From: Chamaecrista fasciculata
Lineage: Eukaryota; Streptophyta; Magnoliopsida; Fabales; Fabaceae
Direction of reading: 5' to 3'
Assembly: GCA_003254925.1 (NCBI GenBank)
Contig: QANZ01039306.1
Location: forward strand, 19,868 to 83,867
DNA: 64,000 nucleotides
A program made the translations under genes and the position numbers. Shown in pieces: positions 59,501 through 64,000 of this stretch (its first letter is position 1; each line of letters starts with the position of its first letter). The notes under the pieces are model-generated. The model saw only the letters and a list, made by a program, of their open reading frames with translations, searched no databases and was not told where the DNA came from.

Positions 59501-60911
59501 AATGAGTGCGTTAGAAAGAAAGTTGGGTAGCACCTATAATAGAAAAGTTAGTTGAAGCAGGCATTTGGTGGTTTGGTCATGTACAAAGAATGTTGTTAGA
59601 GACTCTTGAATACGTAGAGTTGACCAGATGGAAGATAGCCTAATAACAAGAAGTAGGAGAAGACCAAGGAAAACGATAAGAGAACTATTTGGAAGTATTT
59701 AATTCTTAATAACCTAACCATATAGAAATGAGTAATGACAGAACACTTTGGTGTCGCTTGATCCATATAGGCGACCTCACCTAGTGGAAAAAGGTTTTTG
59801 TTGTTGTTGTTGTTGTAAGAAATTTGATTGTTATTTATTAGCAGTCAAGTGCCTATTCAAATTTATGTATGTTTGGATCAATGGGAATGGAAGGGAAGGA
59901 AGTCAAATTTTGTTTTGACACTTTAATTTAGATTTAAATCTTTATATATATATATAAGAGAGAATGTCTAATAACTGAGGAAGTTCCCCCCTAAGGAGTT
60001 TGTTTGTGACCTAAAATCTTCTATATTTTCTCTGAAAAGAATCTGCTGAAGAACATAAAATCTGCGACCCTCCAGCAAGCTTCTGTTCAGAAAAGAATCT
60101 GCTGAAGAACATAAAATCTTCTATATTCTTTACACAAGTATCTGAGCCTCTGTAGATATGAAATTAACAATCAAATTTAAGTCAAATGGGAGTGCAGATT
60201 CTGTTGTAAGTTTGCATTCAAATTAAGGAAGTTTCTGTTGGCCTTGTTCCTTTAGTGGCTAAACAAATCATTTTCTGTTTTACATTGTTTGATTGATTAC
60301 ATTTCGTTAGAATGTAAAATTACTCATGTCTTGATTATTAGGCATTAGTTGATTAAGAGGGAAAGCAATGAAGTATTGATAAAAAAAAAAAAGGGGCAGC
60401 CCAGTGCACGAGGCTCCCACTACTAGGTGGGGTATGGGGAGGGTTAAGATGTATGCGCCTTACCCCTACTTTGCAGAGAGGCTATTTCCAGGGTTTGAAC
60501 CTGTCAGCAACCTTACCGTTGCGCCAAGGTTCACCCTCTCAATGAAGTATTGATACTTTAAAAAAAATGCAGCCATATTGTATTTGATATTTATTACTCA
60601 TATCAGATATCAGATATACTTAAATTTGCATTTAGATGTTATATATCTTGTAGTGTTGCGGTGTCTTTATTGTATTGTGTCCCATGTGTCATTATTAGTG
60701 CTCCGAAAGCCACTGGGAGAAATATAAATTACTGATTTTTTTGTTTACCAAGTAAACTTTTGCCATGATTTTATACGAATATTCTTTTCTTTTAGGCATT
60801 TGCTATATTGCACTCTGACTTATTATTTTAATGAAGTTGATGCATATAGTTTGTCTACGTTTGCCAACACTAAAACTTCTGTATCTTTTGGTTTCAGGAA
60901 TTGCTACATAG
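53569..60911 (+). CDS. Musashi/hnRNP-like RNA-binding protein, paralogue B
   Basis: Coding exons 53569-53790, 54103-55306 and 60898-60911 join to 1440 nt (479 residues), with the same splice sites and phases as paralogue A. RRM1 is almost identical to A (Val replaces Ile in DRVVKEKHN). RRM2 carries IFVGGL and RGFGFITY. The long Gly/Ser/Asn/Tyr-rich tail has many substitutions but the same order of motifs (SPVASGRSGF, NSFFSSVTRNLWG, GDPTWRS), ending RQPNRGIAT. A leader intron (53237-53563) precedes the start codon. The terminal intron (5.6 kb) has taken up a Pack-type MULE, a LINE 3-prime end and an SINE. The protein should bind RNA like A; different tails and promoters allow divergence in use. 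Confidence 0.92.
55307..57217. other. Terminal intron of gene B, 5-prime part
   Basis: Intron sequence partly alignable with the intron of paralogue A (for example CATGGCTGAATATATCTTC near 56244 and GGCTGAATGTATTGTCTG near 45015). No gene is seen. Confidence 0.5.
57218..58681. mobile_element. Pack-type MULE with GGGTAAATTA ends and captured sequence
   Basis: A 1464-bp element starting GGGTAAATTACAAAATAGGG and ending with its complement. The arms mirror each other over about 290 bp, including CACATGTACCCTATCTGAAA and TAGGGACTAAAATGAAGGA. The 9-bp flanks are both TAAAAAAAA (57209-57217 and 58682-58690), an exact though low-complexity TSD. The interior (about 57600-58380) is different, GC-richer, and looks like pieces of ordinary plant genes. 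The outer ends match those of the Pack-MULE at 13892-14890 (CAAATTGGGGCCTG, GATAGGGT). No transposase is coded. Confidence 0.85.
57840..58140 (+). pseudogene. Captured gene start (leader plus first exon) inside the Pack-type MULE
   Basis: AAGGGCATTTTCGTCATTTAC, AAACCCTAATTTTCC (a telo-box motif of plant promoters) and CTCATCACAGCC look like a core promoter and leader. After ATG at 58001 one frame gives MRKKDQN and soon stops. The frame shifted by one base stays open to about 58137 and reads EEEGPKRSDSD, then NIVVNKPILDDDAIT, with a normal amino-acid mix. A single lost G after ATG would explain this, so it is probably a captured and now frameshifted first exon. The protein was not recognised. 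Confidence 0.4.
58691..59479. other. Terminal intron of gene B, middle part
   Basis: Intron sequence with local similarity to paralogue A's intron (AGAGAAATCACCGTAGGAG near 59257 versus AGAGAAATCATCATGGGC near 46087). Nothing else recognised. Confidence 0.45.
59480..59815 (+). pseudogene. RTE-type LINE 3-prime end with a TTG-repeat tail
   Basis: Broken frames give RKDRIRNECVRKKVG, then WWFGHVQRMLLETLEYVDQ, SRRRPRKTIRELF and NTLVSLDP, the pattern at the very C-terminus of plant LINE-type reverse transcriptases. The unit ends in six TTG repeats (59798-59815), a microsatellite tail typical of RTE-clade LINEs. Only the last 340 bp remain, the usual 5-prime truncation. A TSD was not found. Confidence 0.65.
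60382..60539 (-). mobile_element. Au-type SINE
   Basis: On the minus strand the unit starts near GGTGAACCTTGGCGCAACGG (tRNA-derived box A region), has box B GGTTCAAACCC, and continues through GGGTAAGGCGCATAC and GTGCACTGGGCTGCCCC to a T run, as Au SINEs do. It is bounded by a perfect 16-bp TSD CAATGAAGTATTGATA (60366-60381 and 60540-60555). It lies in the terminal intron of RNA-binding gene B in antisense. It is a retroposon, not a functional tRNA gene. Confidence 0.92.
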
Positions 60912-61450
60912 GGAAGATGATTTTGAAGACACGAAATTGTAGGTGAAGATAAAACAGTGAAGCAGGTGAATTGTGAATTTTGAAGACTGTATTATTTTTT
61001 CAAAGACATAAGTTGTTTGGTAATGCTAGAGCTAACTGAAGTGCCTATTTTGAGGGTATCAGATATGTAGAGATAGAAGTTACAAAGGGAATGTTTTAAG
61101 GCTTGAGTTTTGGGGTTACCCTACGTTTTAGGATTTCAGTTTTTGGGAGTTGAGTGAGATGTAAAATCAGAGTGCGGCATATAGTGGAAGTGTATCATGC
61201 ATTCACTTTTTGTGGTGGCAAATATAAAAAAGATCCACACTTTTTTGTTTCTGTTTTTATTGCTAGATTTTGTTTTTCCCTTAAATCTGTAATGTCTTGC
61301 AACGAATTATTTGTTTCTTCCTCAATCATTTTGGTTTTTTTTTTTTTTGGGTAATAATCATTTTGGTTGTTTTTGTTAGAAGATTGAATGTACTATTTTT
61401 TTTTTCTTTGCTTAGTTGATTACTAGTGGGATAAATAAATCATAAATGTA
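60912..61450 (+). other. 3-prime UTR of RNA-binding gene B (inferred)
   Basis: Sequence after the stop remains similar to the 3-prime region of paralogue A (GTGAAGCAGGTGAATTGTG, GAAGTGCCTATTTTGAGG, GTGGAAGTGTATCATGCAT). The end of the transcript was not located. Confidence 0.5.
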
Positions 61451-62168
61451 TTATGATTCTTTTTTCTAAAGGCAAATATTTTATGCAACGAGTTAAAGGC
61501 GACATGTGTGAAATATGGAAATCTTTACTTATTTTTTTTTTTTTAGTAAATACTATGGGTGTCCCCTACCTATCCGTGTTAAAGGCGAAATGTATTATGA
61601 TTCATTTATACCTGTTGTATGTAATATTTTGGTGTAAAATAACTTCGACAGGATTTAGTGTTAAATACAAATTCTTCTGTAATTTGAAATTATATACAAA
61701 CCTCCAATATTTGTTGAAATGTATTACTATAGGGTTTCTTTTAGACTAAAATCCTATTTTGATTTTTGATATGGATTAGTCTATGATGAAACTTGTTGCA
61801 TTCATATAATTAAAACTTAGTCTCATACACGGTTTTGATGGGTTATAGAAGTTTTTTTTTTTAAATATTTCTCAGCATTGAATTATTTTAGAAAAATAGA
61901 GATTATGCTATCCCACAATTATATGCATATCTCAAGTTTTTTTGACTTGTACTTTTTTCAAGTTAATCCGTATTAGTTTTATTTTTTTTTTTTTATCTTT
62001 TACATTATTAATATCAATCTCTCTCTCTCTCTAACTTTTAATTCAATTGAATTGATGATGTAATTGTAACAATTGAAAATATAATACTATTAGTTATATA
62101 ACATATGTTAATTATCAAATAAATATATATTTTTACTATCAATGTTAGTCGAGCTATTATAATATATA
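61451..62168. other. Intergenic AT-rich DNA
   Basis: T-rich with a CT microsatellite near 62017-62030. No gene or element recognised; the 98-codon frame at 61453-61749 has no motif. Confidence 0.4.
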
Positions 62169-62347
62169 TCTTATATTATATGGTTCCACCCCTTTCTGGT
62201 CGTCCACATTTTAAAACTATAGTACAAAATTAATAATAAGAGGAAAATTATTATTTGATCCCTTCTTTTTTACTGAGTTAACGATTTAGTCCCTCATTTA
62301 TTTTACATACATATTTGCGTGCCCGTTAGGGCACGCAAAGCCTCTAG
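62169..62347 (+). mobile_element. Helitron-like non-autonomous element, copy 2
   Basis: 179 bp, same length as the copy at 32482-32660, inserted between A and T. It starts TCTTATATTATATGG and ends CTAG. The 3-prime hairpin is perfect here: GCGTGCCC (62317-62324), loop GTTA, GGGCACGC (62329-62336), then seven bases and CTAG. No coding capacity. Confidence 0.8.
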
Positions 62348-63319
62348 TATATATATATGCATCCATTAAAATATATTCAATTAATTAGTGATGTTATATC
62401 ATTAATTTATTGAAAAATGAATAGACAGACTGATAGTAATAGCACAAACATGGGTGAAGAACTATCAAAAATATTATGACGGACCAACTTGTGAAAACAC
62501 TAATATGACCCCTTTGAAGCTATTTTGCAATTTTAACCATAACAAATTTTGTAAAAATTACATATTGACCCCAATTTTTTTTAAAGTTTTCATTTTAGTC
62601 CCTAGATAATATGTATCCAGGGACCAAATTATAATTTTTTGAAAATTTTTAAGGTCAATATGTAATTTTTGTAAAAAAAATTTCTGGTCAAACCGATTCA
62701 TGGTTCATCGATTCGGCAGTTCAACCGTCTGTTGAACCGGTGACTGGCCGGGTCAAATGTAGAACGATTTTTTGCTTATTTCGGACCAGTCTGGTGTCCG
62801 GTTCATCGAGTCACCGGTTGAACCGCCTGATCCGATCCGGTTTTTTTACTGTGCTAAATACTAGTAACAGTAAAAGTTGCTAAAAGCCACCAAAATTAGC
62901 TTTGCTCCTTGGTAATCGTAGGCACGAATTAGGGGTAATGTTTCTGATTTGACATTCACTTGAAATTTCAAAATTTGGATAAATTGTTAAGTAAGTTTGT
63001 GTAGACAATAATTCATTATAGCCAAAACGGTACGTTAGAAAATAAATATTTTCATCATTAAAATTCACTTTTTTTTTAAAGATATCATAACACCACTTGA
63101 AGTGTACTTTTTAATTAATTTTTTTATTGAAATTACACTAACTGATGGCTTCATATCTAGGATGGTCCATATCTCCAAACTATAGGGCGACCTTAGGTCT
63201 TGGATCTAAACTCTAAAGTTATATTTGAATTAATGATTAAAAAAGAGAAGAAAAGATAATTGAGATAATCTTTTTTTTTGAAGAGTTAAAAATTTGATGG
63301 AAAATAATAAAAGAATTAA
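62348..63319. other. Intergenic DNA with repeat relics
   Basis: 62500-62680 resembles the interior of the 28206-28823 element (ATTACATATTGACCCC, TTTTAGTCCCTAGATAATAT). 62690-62850 is a CCGGTT-rich relic (GAACCGGTGACTGGCCGGGT, mirrored by CACCGGTTGAACC) of a hAT-like MITE. The rest is plain AT-rich sequence. Confidence 0.4.
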
Positions 63320-63480
63320 GGGTAAAATGCACTTTGGTATCTTGTGGTTAGGATCAAATCCACTTTGGTATCCTGAAAGACAAAATTTGACACTTTGGTA
63401 CCTGAGGTTTGCGTCGTTAGCACTTTGGTACCCTGTGGTTCTTTTCCGTCAAGATTTAACAAAAAATGCTGACGTGGCTT
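63320..63480. mobile_element. One-ended GGGTAAAAT repeat relic
   Basis: GGGTAAAATGCACTTTGGTA through CACTTTGGTACCCTGTGG to TGCTGACGTGG. Matches 29200-29352 in order of phrases. No opposite arm within the window. Confidence 0.5.
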
Positions 63481-63754
63481 AATCTTAGCCGTCGATTTTT
63501 ACTATATCTTATCTGTTAGTTTCTATTGCTGCTTAAAGCCTTAAACCATATTTCACTCTTCAACAAAATTTCTTTTATGCGTTTAGGTCCTCTCCCTTTA
63601 GTAAAACGAATCAAAACACAACAAACTAAAAGAATTGATGGAGTGAAACTAAATATTAATTATTTATTTTGTAAATTAATTCATGAGAATATTCTTCAAA
63701 TTATTCAAGTTTACTTTCACAATTACATTTAAGTAGTTATATCTGAATATGGGT

Positions 63755-64000
63755 AGGACTAAATTGCATTTATTTTCTAGATTTAGGACTGATATGTAAT
63801 TATCTCCTTTTTCTATTTTCCAAAATTACAATTTGACCCCAAATTTTTTTTGTAATTTTTATTTTAGTCCTCAAATATCATGATCTATGAACTTTTTTTA
63901 TAAATTTTGAAACTATTTGGGGGCATTCTATAATTTTTGCAAAAATTTTGTAAAGTTTATTTTCTCACCATCGAACCACATAGCTTTAGGACTAAATTGC
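63755..64000. repeat. AGGACTAAATTGC repeat, cut by the window edge
   Basis: TAGGACTAAATTGCATTT, ATTTGACCCCAAATTTTTTT and TTTGGGGGCATTCTATAATT match the tandem units at 30690-31160. The final bases repeat the opening phrase, so another unit probably begins at the edge. Confidence 0.5.

Noticed and set aside
60382..60539. Functional tRNA gene from the A and B boxes
   Set aside because: Only the tRNA-like head of an SINE; it does not fold as a cloverleaf by eye and is followed by SINE body, T run and TSD.
1..64000. CRISPR array, bacterial operon or integrated virus
   Set aside because: The repeats are irregular transposon arms without equal spacers, genes have introns, and no viral replication or coat protein was seen.

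Overview
The window is a piece of nuclear genome from a flowering plant, most likely a eudicot and possibly a rosid. The reasons are AT-rich non-coding DNA, GT-AG introns of very variable length, typical plant genes (AT-hook/PPC protein, OSCA/CSC1 channel, X8-domain protein, RRM-RRM-glycine-rich protein) and dense plant-type transposable elements (MULE/MITE, hAT, Helitron-like, Au-type SINE, LINE, Copia and Gypsy LTRs). The species cannot be named from the sequence. Three runs of N (7281, 24313-24923, 37712-37725) show that it is an assembly scaffold.

I support six protein-coding genes. From left to right: an AT-hook motif nuclear-localized (AHL-type) gene on the minus strand (1442-2356, no intron); an 11-exon OSCA1/CSC1-like calcium-permeable channel gene on the plus strand (11578-22506); a small secreted X8/CBM43 protein gene similar to Ole e 10 (33428-34708, plus, 3 exons); a type II thymidine kinase gene (36501-37989, minus, 4 exons); and two tandem paralogues of a Musashi/hnRNP-like two-RRM RNA-binding protein (41083-47437 and 53569-60911, both plus). 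The paralogues share exon structure, 5-prime leader, a promoter block and parts of the introns, so the whole gene was duplicated. The six genes act in unrelated processes (chromatin, osmosensing, cell wall, nucleotide salvage, RNA binding), and the only clear relationship among them is this duplication.

The rest is mobile DNA in layers, and many insertions still show target-site duplications (TSDs) that can be read by eye. They include a solo Gypsy-type LTR with TSD AATAT (3606-5022); a 999-bp Pack-MULE with 285-bp inverted repeats and a 9-bp TSD, lying in an OSCA intron and carrying a broken CIPK-type kinase fragment (13892-14890); a second, larger Pack-type element in the last intron of the second RNA-binding gene (57218-58681); a LINE remnant cut by an 8-bp-TSD hAT element and bordered by a Copia-type LTR (24924-27000); two 179-bp Helitron-like copies about 30 kb apart; an Au-type SINE with a 16-bp TSD (60382-60539); and several MULE-like MITEs. 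One family with GGGTAAATTA termini recurs across the window.

The observations I rate highest are the gene-capturing MULE family, the matching 5-prime-leader hairpin with an upstream ORF in the RNA-binding paralogues (the uORF start is lost in one copy), the Helitron-like pair, and an unusual exon-2 boundary in the OSCA gene. All coordinates and splice sites were read by eye; no homology search or folding program was run.
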